From Oceanispirochaeta sp963676905 (GTDB taxonomy: Bacteria; Spirochaetota; Spirochaetia; DSM-2461): DNA of 64,000 bases. Below the pieces are notes generated by a model. The model saw only the letters and a list, made by a program, of their open reading frames with translations. It was not told the origin of the DNA and did no database searches. This document shows, piece by piece, positions 42,799 through 50,738 of the stretch. The stretch covers positions 3,720,001-3,784,000 of the forward strand of contig CAXXVE010000001.1 of NCBI GenBank assembly GCA_963676905.2. The letters run 5' to 3'. The translations under genes were made by a program, and so were the position numbers. Each line of letters starts with the position of its first letter. The first letter of the stretch is position 1.

Positions 42799-42828
42799 AA
42801 CCGGAGACAGTGATCTCCGGTTTTTTTT
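42799..42828 (+). terminator. Intrinsic terminator after the rhomboid gene
   Basis: AACCGGAGA (42799-42807) and TCTCCGGTT (42814-42822) form a 9-bp stem ending in eight T. It separates rhomboid from the trp operon. Confidence 0.92.
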
Positions 42829-42853
42829 GGCTCAAAAATATTCACCCCTTCAC

Positions 42854-42882
42854 TTGACAGAAGGTCAGGACTGCTTTATTGT
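42854..42882 (+). promoter_or_regulatory. Promoter of the trp operon
   Basis: TTGACA (42854-42859), 17 nt and TATTGT (42877-42882). The leader is about 45 nt and holds a GTTTCT/AGAAAC inverted repeat (42900-42917) before the AAGGAT ribosome site. GTTTCT also occurs at 42881-42886, overlapping the -10. No Trp-rich leader peptide is present. Confidence 0.75.
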
Positions 42883-42933
42883 TTCTACTCATAAGAACGT
42901 TTCTATTCAAAGAAACATTTAAGGATAGCCATT

Positions 42934-44340
42934 ATGTCTCAGAAGAGTATGAATTATTACAGGATCAAGGTTCCCGGTGACAAGTTCACCCCCTGTGCTC
43001 TGGCAATCAAACTGGATGCCAGATGTCTTCTTGAGTCCTCCTCCCTGTCAGGAGGCCATTCGCGGTACTCGATCCTTCTTGTTGATGAAGCCTTCCGGAT
43101 CATACAGGAGAAGGAGATCGTCTACAGGATTTCGGCAAAAGGAAAGGACCGAATCAGCCACAGCGGCGAAGATATTCTTCATGTTCTTCAGAAAATGGCC
43201 TCCTACCACGAGGATGTTGAGGAGGAGTTCCCCGTACCCGCCGGAGGTATCGGATTCCTGTCCTTCGAGTTTGCCCGGTACTGCGACGATATCCCCTTTG
43301 CAGACAGGGAGGACTCACTGGACCTCCCTCTGGGAGAGTTTATCTTCGGCCATGTTATCCTTGTCTTTGACCACTACACAGATGAAATTACCCTGATCGG
43401 CCTGAACTACCCCGACTTTGAGGTTGACCTCGAGTCAGCGGTGGAGGCTGTAAGAGCAAAGATCTTCGACTATAACTTCAACTATCTGGCCGAACAGAAC
43501 CAGAGCGCCAAGGGGACCCTTCTACCCGATCCTGACAGCGAAAAGGAGTATATGGAGATGGTTAAAACCCTGAAGGATGAGATCATAAAAGGTAATCTGC
43601 TTCAAGCCGTTCCCTCCAGGCGCCTTACGGTTCACACAGAGCAGAGTGCCATGGACGCCTACAGGAATCTCCGTTCCAGCAACCCCTCTCCCTATCAGTT
43701 CTACCTCGACTTCGGAGGCTATCAGCTTCTGGGAGCCTCTCCCGAAGTCCATGTGAAGGTAGGCAACGGCGAAGCGCTGATCCGCCCCATAGCCGGCACC
43801 AGACGGCGTGGTAAGAACGAGAAAGAGGACAGGGCCCTTGAGAAGGAGCTTCTAAACGATGAAAAAGAGAGAGCCGAGCACCTGATGCTTGTTGATCTGG
43901 CCAGAAACGACCTGGGACGGGTCTGCGAGGCGGGAAGCATTGAAGTCACAGAGATGATGATCATAGAGCGGTACTCCAAGGTAATGCATATTGTATCGGA
44001 AGTTACAGGGAAACTCAGGGACAGAGTGACTGCCGCCGAAGTCATCCGCGCCACATTTCCGGCGGGAACTGTTTCGGGGGCCCCCAAGATCCAGGCCATC
44101 AAGACAATATCGAAACTGGAAAAGATCAACCGGGGCTTTTATGCGGGCCTGGTAGGGTATTTCGGGGCTGACGGCAGTCTTGATACATGCATAACTATCC
44201 GTTCGGCTCTGAAGAAGGACGAGTTTCTCTACCTTCAGGCGGGAGGTGGAATAGTATATGACTCGGAACCCGCACGGGAGCTTGAAGAGACCAAGGAAAA
44301 AATGAGGGCCATGGCCCTGGCAGCAGGAGTGGAAGTATGA
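42934..44340 (+). CDS. trpE: Anthranilate synthase component I
   Basis: TrpE (468 residues) converts chorismate to anthranilate using ammonia from TrpG. The N-terminal LLESSSLSGGHSRYS matches the tryptophan feedback site. The catalytic domain has the conserved RPIAGTRRRG, DLARNDLGRVCEAG and FPAGTVSGAPKIQA segments and ends in QAGGGIVYDSEPARE. The last 4 nt overlap the trpGD start (ATGA), so translation is coupled. Confidence 0.97.
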   Translation: MSQKSMNYYRIKVPGDKFTPCALAIKLDARCLLESSSLSGGHSRYSILLVDEAFRIIQEKEIVYRISAKGKDRISHSGEDILHVLQKMASYHEDVEEEFPVPAGGIGFLSFEFARYCDDIPFADREDSLDLPLGEFIFGHVILVFDHYTDEITLIGLNYPDFEVDLESAVEAVRAKIFDYNFNYLAEQNQSAKGTLLPDPDSEKEYMEMVKTLKDEIIKGNLLQAVPSRRLTVHTEQSAMDAYRNLRSSNPSPYQFYLDFGGYQLLGASPEVHVKVGNGEALIRPIAGTRRRGKNEKEDRALEKELLNDEKERAEHLMLVDLARNDLGRVCEAGSIEVTEMMIIERYSKVMHIVSEVTGKLRDRVTAAEVIRATFPAGTVSGAPKIQAIKTISKLEKINRGFYAGLVGYFGADGSLDTCITIRSALKKDEFLYLQAGGGIVYDSEPARELEETKEKMRAMALAAGVEV

Positions 44341-45953
44341 TTGCCCTTATAGATAACTATGATTCCTTTACATTCAATGTTTACCAGTACCTGAAGGAGA
44401 TTACCGATGAAGAGGTACAGGTCTTCAGGAATGATAAAATAACCCTTTCGGAGCTTGCGAATTTAAAGCCTGCAAGGATTATCCTCTCTCCCGGCCCCGG
44501 CCGCCCCGAGGATGCAGGCATATCCCTGGATGCTGTTCAGCACTTTCTGGGCAAGGTTCCCATTCTTGGCATCTGCCTGGGGCACCAGACCATCGTACAG
44601 GCACTGGGGGGAAAGATTGTCTCCGCCAGAAGGATCGTCCATGGAAAGGTGGAAGCCATGAGCCATGACGGCAGGGGGATCTTCCGCAACATGCCCGCTC
44701 CTGCAAAGTTCACCCGGTACCACTCACTGGCGGCGGAGGAAGCCTCTCTGCCCGAAGGCCTTGAGATTACCGCACGCTCCGATGACGGCGAGATAATGGG
44801 AATAAGACACAAGTCCCACATACTTGAAGGGGTCCAGTTCCATCCTGAATCAATCGGGAGCGAAGATGGACGCACTCTTCTCAAGAATTTTCTGAAGTAC
44901 AAGAGAGAGCCCCTGAACAAACAGGGACTTCTGAACAAGCTGCTTGCAGGACAGGACCTTGATGAAAAAGAAGCCGAAGACTTTATGGATGAGCTCACTG
45001 AGGGCAGCCTGTCGGAAGCCTTTATTGCGGCCATTCTGACGGCTCTGAATGCCAAGGGCATCAAGGCCCATGAGGTGGCGGGATGCGCCAGAGTTCTGAG
45101 GCGGAAAAAAGTAGCCGTGTCAGTACCCGGTAAGACCATAGACACCTGCGGAACCGGCGGAGACGGCCGGGGAACATTCAACATATCCTCCTTTTCCGCT
45201 CTTATCGCGGCATCCATGGGTATCAAGGTGACAAAGCACGGCAACAGGGCTGTCAGTTCGAAAAGCGGCAGTACAGACTTCTACAGGAGCCTCGGGATTC
45301 CCGTGGACTCGGGCCCCGATGAAGCAGCCCGGATGGTTTCGGAAACAGGGTTCTGTTATCTGGCGGCGCCCCTCTTTCACAGCGCCATGCGCCATGCGGC
45401 CCCGGTCAGAAGGGAGCTTGGAATCAAGACGATCATGAACCTTCTGGGCCCCCTCTCCAACCCTGCCGACGCCGAGTGCCAGCTTATAGGCGTTTATGAT
45501 GAGGAGCTCTGCCCCGTGATGGCACGGGCGGCAAGACTCCTTGGCATCAGAAGAGTTATAACGGTTCACTCCCGGGACGGCCTTGATGAAATATCTCCAG
45601 CGGCCCCGACAAGGATCTTCTCCATCGACCAGGACGGCATCGAAACAGATACTGTCTTTGATCCCGCGACTGTCGGCATCAGCGGATATACAACGGACGA
45701 CCTGAACGGCGGCAGCGGCGAAGAGAATGCCCGCATGGCCGTTGCCATCCTCAAGGGTGCGGGCAACAGAGCCTGTATAGAGGCATGCTGCCTCAATGCG
45801 GGAGCCGCCGCCTTTGCCTACGGATCGGCCCCTTCCATCGAAGAGGGATACGAAATGGCGAAGAAAAGCCTTGAAGAGGGAAAAGTGCTCCGTCTTGTAA
45901 AGACGCTGCGCCGCATGGGCCAGCAGCCGGAAGCCGGCGCTCAGGGAGCCTGA
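44337..45953 (+). CDS. trpGD: Fused anthranilate synthase amidotransferase / anthranilate phosphoribosyltransferase
   Basis: A 538-residue fusion. Residues 1 to about 190 are TrpG, a class I glutamine amidotransferase with the nucleophile Cys in GICLGHQ and His and Glu in VQFHPES. Residues from about 200 are TrpD, with CGTGGDGRGTFNISS, KHGNRAVSSKSGSTD and RRELGIKTIMNLLGPLSNPA. The same fusion is known in enterobacteria. It starts inside the trpE stop codon and ends 2 nt before trpCF. Confidence 0.96.
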   Translation: MIALIDNYDSFTFNVYQYLKEITDEEVQVFRNDKITLSELANLKPARIILSPGPGRPEDAGISLDAVQHFLGKVPILGICLGHQTIVQALGGKIVSARRIVHGKVEAMSHDGRGIFRNMPAPAKFTRYHSLAAEEASLPEGLEITARSDDGEIMGIRHKSHILEGVQFHPESIGSEDGRTLLKNFLKYKREPLNKQGLLNKLLAGQDLDEKEAEDFMDELTEGSLSEAFIAAILTALNAKGIKAHEVAGCARVLRRKKVAVSVPGKTIDTCGTGGDGRGTFNISSFSALIAASMGIKVTKHGNRAVSSKSGSTDFYRSLGIPVDSGPDEAARMVSETGFCYLAAPLFHSAMRHAAPVRRELGIKTIMNLLGPLSNPADAECQLIGVYDEELCPVMARAARLLGIRRVITVHSRDGLDEISPAAPTRIFSIDQDGIETDTVFDPATVGISGYTTDDLNGGSGEENARMAVAILKGAGNRACIEACCLNAGAAAFAYGSAPSIEEGYEMAKKSLEEGKVLRLVKTLRRMGQQPEAGAQGA

Positions 45954-45955
45954 GG

Positions 45956-47380
45956 ATGGATATCCGAAGAGAGATAGCCGACAAAAGGCAGAAACGGATC
46001 GACAGACTGGGGCCCTGCGAGGGGTTTAACGTTCCTGAAAAGAGACTCCACCCTCTGGTTCCCTTTTCCCGTGAGAAGATGCTTATCTGCGAGGTAAAGC
46101 GGAAGAGCCCTTCCAAGGGAAAGATCAAGGACATTGCAAGTGCAGCCGACCAGGCGGAACTCTACAGTTCCATGGGTGCCGGCCAGGTCAGTGTACTGAC
46201 AGAGCCTGATTACTTTTCGGGCAGCCTCCAGGATCTTATGGATGTAAAAAACTCCCATCCGGAACTATCGATACTCAGAAAGGACTTTCTTCTCTCGGTT
46301 GAGGACATTGAGGTTTCATACCGCGCCGGCGCTGACGCCTGTCTGCTGATTGCCTCCCTTCTGGAGCAGGAGGTACTGAGGGCCATGCACAGCCGCTGTG
46401 AAGAGCTTGGAATGGCCGCCCTTGTAGAGCTCCACTCGGCCGAGGATGTGGATAAGGCATCAGTCATGAAACCCTCTCTTGTGGGAATAAACTGCCGCAA
46501 TCTGAAAAACTTTAAAATATACCCCCTCCAGCCCCTTAAAGTAAGAGGCCTTATCACCTGGGAGTGCCGTGTGATTTATGAGTCGGGGATTCTTAAGAAT
46601 GAGGATGGAGCGTTTGCCCTGGATGCAGGGTTCCAGGGTCTTCTTGTGGGAGAGGGTGTGGTCCGCAACCCCTCACTTATCCCTGAGCTGAAGGAACTCA
46701 TGAAACGGCCCGCCCCTGCGCTTCCCAACTCCTGGGCCAGACTCTGCAGCCGCTGGGAGGAGGGACGCCCTCTGACCAAGATCTGCGGACTTGCCGACAG
46801 GGAAGACTTTGATCAGGCTGTTCATCTGGGAGCCGACCTGTGCGGCTTTATCCTGGCCCCCTCCCCCCGTCAGACAAGCCCTGAATTTATAAGATCCCTG
46901 CCCAGGACTTCGGCCCTGAAAGTGGGGGTTGTTGTTCTGGCCGAAGAGGAACCTCTTCCCGGAGACATTGCCTCCCTTCTTGCTGAAGGGTATCTGGATA
47001 TGATTCAGTTTCACGGGTCGGAGTCGGAGCATACAGTTTCAAAATACCCCGGCTACAAGGCCCTGAGGATACGCCGGGAGGAGGATCTGGAACTCATGGA
47101 TTCCTACTACCCCAGACCCTGCCTGATCGATGCTTTTGCGGAAGGGCAGGCCGGTGGAACGGGAAAGAGGCTCTCCCCCGACCTTGTCGGCAGGGCCTCT
47201 GAAAAGGGGGAACTGTGGCTTGCAGGCGGCCTGAATCCTGATAATATTAAGGGTGTACTGGAACAGTTCCATCCGCAGCTTGTTGACCTGTCCAGCGGAC
47301 TGGAAGCCTCACCCGGGAAGAAAGATCCCGCAAAAATGGAAGCCTTTTTCAAGGAGATTGAGTCCTATGTCAGTATATAA
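45956..47380 (+). CDS. trpCF: Fused indole-3-glycerol-phosphate synthase / phosphoribosylanthranilate isomerase
   Basis: A 474-residue fusion of two TIM barrels. The TrpC half (about 1-255) has EVKRKSPSKG, the RKDFLLS lysine strand and GINCRNLK. The TrpF half (about 270-474) has the Cys motif TKICGLADREDF, FILAPSPRQ, the VVLAEEE region and LIDAFAEGQAGGTGK with its catalytic Asp. The order C then F is the same as in enterobacteria. It overlaps trpB by 14 nt. Confidence 0.96.
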   Translation: MDIRREIADKRQKRIDRLGPCEGFNVPEKRLHPLVPFSREKMLICEVKRKSPSKGKIKDIASAADQAELYSSMGAGQVSVLTEPDYFSGSLQDLMDVKNSHPELSILRKDFLLSVEDIEVSYRAGADACLLIASLLEQEVLRAMHSRCEELGMAALVELHSAEDVDKASVMKPSLVGINCRNLKNFKIYPLQPLKVRGLITWECRVIYESGILKNEDGAFALDAGFQGLLVGEGVVRNPSLIPELKELMKRPAPALPNSWARLCSRWEEGRPLTKICGLADREDFDQAVHLGADLCGFILAPSPRQTSPEFIRSLPRTSALKVGVVVLAEEEPLPGDIASLLAEGYLDMIQFHGSESEHTVSKYPGYKALRIRREEDLELMDSYYPRPCLIDAFAEGQAGGTGKRLSPDLVGRASEKGELWLAGGLNPDNIKGVLEQFHPQLVDLSSGLEASPGKKDPAKMEAFFKEIESYVSI

Positions 47381-48587
47381 CGACTACTTCGGCCCCTTCG
47401 GCGGTCGCTATGTGCCCGAAATACTTCAGCCCCCCCTCAAGGAGCTGGAGCTTGCTTTTCAGGAAGCCCTGAAAGATCCGGAGTTTATCAGTGAGTTTGA
47501 AGAGTTCTGCAGGGACTTTATAGGACGCCCCACCCCCCTTCTTCCGGCAAAGAACGCCTCAAGGGAGATCGGAGGCGCCCAAATTTACATAAAACTGGAA
47601 GGCCTTGCCAATACAGGAGCCCATAAGATCAACAATGCCGCCGGCCAGGCCCTTCTTGCCAAACGGATGGGAAAAAAACGGATCATTGCGGAGACAGGAG
47701 CCGGCCAGCATGGAGTTGCCACCGCCGCGGCCTGTGCCCGCCTTGGCCTGCCCTGTGTGATCTATATGGGAGAGGAGGACATCCGCCGCCAGCATCCCAA
47801 CGTCTACTGGATGGAGATGTACGGAGCCGAGGTGCGGTCTGTCACATCAGGGTCCCGTACCCTGAAGGATGCTGTAAACGAGGCCTTCCGTGACTGGACC
47901 GCCAACAGCACCGACACCCACTACCTTCTCGGTTCCGCCCTGGGCCCTTCGCCCTATCCGGATATGGTGAGGGAGTTTCAGTCGGTCATAGGAAGGGAGA
48001 TCAGAGAGCAGGCCGGGTTCAGCATCGACGCCATGGTGGCCTGTGTCGGCGGCGGTTCCAATGCCATTGGTTTTCTGGCGCCTTTTCTTGAGGAGAAATC
48101 CATAAAGATGTACGGCGTAGAGGCCGGGGGACGGGGAAAAGGCCCGGGAAACAACGCTGTGCGGATGGCGGACACAGGGCGCCCCGGCATTATCCAGGGA
48201 TATAAAAGCCTCTTTCTCCACGACAATGACGGCCAGGTGCTGGACACTCACTCCATATCCGCCGGACTCGACTATCCCGGAATCGGCCCCCAGCTGGCGG
48301 CCCTTGGAAAGGAGAGACGGATAGAGTTTACCGAAGCTAGCGACAGGGAGGCCCTTGAGGCGCTGAAGTTCTTTGCCCGTACAGAGGGTGTGATCTTCGC
48401 CATGGAATCGGCCCATGCCGGCGCGGCGGCCATGAAAATTGCAAAGACCATGAGCCCCGATGAAAATCTGATTATCAATATGTCCGGCCGGGGGGACAAG
48501 GATATCTTTATCTCCGCCGCTGCACTGGATGGCGATAACTGGAGAGATTTTCTTGAGAAGGAGAGCAGGAGGAAGTATGTCGACTGA
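47367..48587 (+). CDS. trpB: Tryptophan synthase beta chain
   Basis: TrpB (406 residues) joins indole to serine with PLP. The PLP lysine lies in ANTGAHKINNA; ETGAGQHGVATA, the phosphate loop CVGGGSNAIG and the closing MSGRGDKDIF are all present. ATG 47367 is preferred because AAGGAG lies 10 nt upstream, although the frame is open much further. The 5' end overlaps trpCF and the 3' end overlaps trpA by 11 nt. Confidence 0.97.
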   Translation: MSVYNDYFGPFGGRYVPEILQPPLKELELAFQEALKDPEFISEFEEFCRDFIGRPTPLLPAKNASREIGGAQIYIKLEGLANTGAHKINNAAGQALLAKRMGKKRIIAETGAGQHGVATAAACARLGLPCVIYMGEEDIRRQHPNVYWMEMYGAEVRSVTSGSRTLKDAVNEAFRDWTANSTDTHYLLGSALGPSPYPDMVREFQSVIGREIREQAGFSIDAMVACVGGGSNAIGFLAPFLEEKSIKMYGVEAGGRGKGPGNNAVRMADTGRPGIIQGYKSLFLHDNDGQVLDTHSISAGLDYPGIGPQLAALGKERRIEFTEASDREALEALKFFARTEGVIFAMESAHAGAAAMKIAKTMSPDENLIINMSGRGDKDIFISAAALDGDNWRDFLEKESRRKYVD

Positions 48588-49320
48588 AATTGTTTCCCAC
48601 TTTATTGCGGGCTATCCCGATATGGAGGGCTCCCTTGAGACAGCCAGAGGCCTGGCCGCGGGAGGAGCCTCCTTCCTTGAGATGCAGATACCCTTCTCGG
48701 ACCCCTCTGCTGACGGACCTGTCATTGAAAATGCCTGCCGCCTCTCCCTTGAGAGGGGCTGTACAGTGGATAAGGCTCTGGATCTTATGAAAAGAATCCG
48801 CCGGGAGCTTGATATTCCTGTTTTTCTGATGAGCTACGGCAATATTCTCTTTGCCAGGGGAATGAAAGAGATGATCATCCAGGCCCGGGATGCGGGAGCT
48901 GCCGGACTTATAATTCCCGATCTTGTCTACGGCCGTGACGAGGGCCTCTACGCTCTTGGAAAGGAGCTTGGAATTCCTGTCCTGCCTGTGATCACTCCCA
49001 CCGTTCCCCCCGAAAGGCTTGAGGAGATTACAGCATTGAAGCCCCGGTGGATCTATGCGGCCCTGAGAAGCGGAATAACAGGCAGCCTTACAACCCTGGA
49101 TGAGACAAACCTGGGACTCCTGGACAAACTGAAACCCCTTGAGACAAAAGTCATGGCGGGATTCGGAATCCAGAAGCCGGAGCAGGTTCGGGTACTGGCA
49201 CCCCACTGCGATGCGGTTGTTGTCGGTTCAGCCATTGTCAGAGCCGTCACCGAAGCCTCCGGCAGAGGTGAATCAGTAAGGGATGCTGCGGAAGCTGTGA
49301 TCAGGGGACTTCTTGCATAA
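48577..49320 (+). CDS. trpA: Tryptophan synthase alpha chain
   Basis: TrpA (247 residues) splits indole-3-glycerol phosphate and passes indole to TrpB. The catalytic Glu and Asp lie in FLEMQIPFSDPSADGP, and later VMAGFGIQKPEQV and AVVVGSAIV form the phosphate site. ATG 48577 follows GGAGG by 4 nt and overlaps trpB. It is the last gene of the operon. A GC-rich hairpin without a good T-run follows. Confidence 0.96.
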   Translation: MSTEIVSHFIAGYPDMEGSLETARGLAAGGASFLEMQIPFSDPSADGPVIENACRLSLERGCTVDKALDLMKRIRRELDIPVFLMSYGNILFARGMKEMIIQARDAGAAGLIIPDLVYGRDEGLYALGKELGIPVLPVITPTVPPERLEEITALKPRWIYAALRSGITGSLTTLDETNLGLLDKLKPLETKVMAGFGIQKPEQVRVLAPHCDAVVVGSAIVRAVTEASGRGESVRDAAEAVIRGLLA

Positions 49321-49574
49321 TCCGACCCTCTCCCGGGGATAGGGTTATGAATTCCCAATCATCATTTTCTCTGATATATTAGTACTCTGCAATTCACTAT
49401 TGGACTGTAGCAGAACAGGAGAGAGTCTCCCGCTCGTATACTGCCCCGGGAGTTACGGTGGTATCCGCCATTTATTGGCAGCAATCACCAAAAATGATCG
49501 CATAGATCCTGTTTAAGCACTCTTACAGCACCTTTGGTACGGCTTTTGCAATCCATGGATTCAGGAGTAGTAAT
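49321..49574 (+). other. 254-nt spacer with several possible hairpins
   Basis: No convincing protein frame. Several short stems can be drawn: ACCCT...AGGGT (about 49325-49345), GGAGA...TCTCC (49418-49430) and GGTGG...CCGCC (49457-49469). The last lies in a stretch reminiscent of, but not equal to, the T-box consensus. The block may be the leader of the RND operon or the 3' end of the trp operon. Confidence 0.4.
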
Positions 49575-50738
49575 ATGTTAAAGGACTTTTTCAGAAGATA
49601 CAGAATATCCATCCTTCTTGCGGGCTCTGTACTTCTTGCCTCCGTGGCTGTTTCAGTCTCCCTCTACGCCTTTTCCGCCAGGGCGGGAGAACCGGAAGAG
49701 GATAAGAATATTCGCCTTGTGGAAACCAGAGCGGTTGAATATACCCCCTACACTGTCACTGTCAGGGTACAGGGCTTTATTGAATCATCCCGTTCCCTGA
49801 CCCTCTCCGCAGCTGTTTCCGGCCAGGTCACCGATACCTACAAAGACCTGAAAAGCGGTACAGAAGCCCTGGAGGGAACTCTGCTTGTTCATCTTGATGA
49901 CGAGATGACAGGCAACAGCCTGGCCCTTGCGCGAAGCGGGCTTATAAGCTCGACAGCACAGCTGCTTGCAGTCTTCAAATCCGAGGAGAACGGCATCTAC
50001 AGCCGCTGGAACAGCTACCTTAAGAGTCTGAACACAACAAGTTCCGCCGTCCCCGAACTGCCAGAGATAGCATCTGAAAGGGAGAAACTCCTTGTAAGCA
50101 CCTATGGAGTCCTTGAGGCATACTACAGGGTCAGGGAGCTTGAAGACACCCTTGAACGCTACAGAATCTATGCCCCCTTCTCCGGACATATTTCGGGAGA
50201 CGGGGTCAAGCAGTTCAGCTATGTATCAACAGGGCAGACCCTTCTGACTCTTACAGACAGCCGCAACCTTGAAATATCCCTCCCTCTTACAAGAGAGGAG
50301 ATCCTTCTGCTTGGCGAACTGCAGCCTGCCGTAGCCATTACTCCCGCGGGAACTGAAGAGGATATGATCCTTCCCGGTTCGGTAGAACGCCGGGATGCGG
50401 TAATGGACAGGGGCAGCCAGACAATAGACCTCCACATTGCCTTTGAGAATCCCGACCTCAATCCCCTCTTCCTGCCCGGAAATTATGCGGAAGTAGAGAT
50501 CTACGGCAAAACCCTTGACCGTGCACTGATCCTCCCCAGAAGCCTTTTGAACGCCGACAGGACAATCAATGCTTTTGATTCGGGGAGACTTAAAAAATAC
50601 CCTGTACAGATTGTAGGCTCCGATGGAGACAGCATCATACTGGCCCCCACCCTTCCTGAAGGGACGAGTATCATAACCACAAGGATTCAGAAACCCTTTG
50701 AGGGAATGGAAGTCAAAGTGGAGGCTGTAGAACAGTGA
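49575..50738 (+). CDS. RND efflux periplasmic adaptor (membrane fusion protein)
   Basis: A 387-residue periplasmic adaptor. The N-terminus has a hydrophobic anchor (ISILLAGSVLLASVAVSVSLYAF). The barrel-sandwich domain (VQGFIESSRSLTLSAAVSGQV) flanks a helical part and GHISGDGVKQFSYVSTGQTLLTL. A beta-barrel and membrane-proximal domain follow. It would link the inner-membrane pump to an outer-membrane channel; no TolC-like gene is adjacent. CAGGAG precedes the start. The stop overlaps the permease start by 4 nt. Confidence 0.92.
   Translation: MLKDFFRRYRISILLAGSVLLASVAVSVSLYAFSARAGEPEEDKNIRLVETRAVEYTPYTVTVRVQGFIESSRSLTLSAAVSGQVTDTYKDLKSGTEALEGTLLVHLDDEMTGNSLALARSGLISSTAQLLAVFKSEENGIYSRWNSYLKSLNTTSSAVPELPEIASEREKLLVSTYGVLEAYYRVRELEDTLERYRIYAPFSGHISGDGVKQFSYVSTGQTLLTLTDSRNLEISLPLTREEILLLGELQPAVAITPAGTEEDMILPGSVERRDAVMDRGSQTIDLHIAFENPDLNPLFLPGNYAEVEIYGKTLDRALILPRSLLNADRTINAFDSGRLKKYPVQIVGSDGDSIILAPTLPEGTSIITTRIQKPFEGMEVKVEAVEQ

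Noticed and set aside
42883..42933. Trp attenuator leader peptide before trpE
   Set aside because: There is no start codon with Trp codons and no terminator in the leader.
49441..49475. T-box riboswitch
   Set aside because: GGTGGTATCCGCC is similar to the T-box sequence but has an insertion. No matching terminator and specifier stem were found, and the downstream genes are efflux genes.
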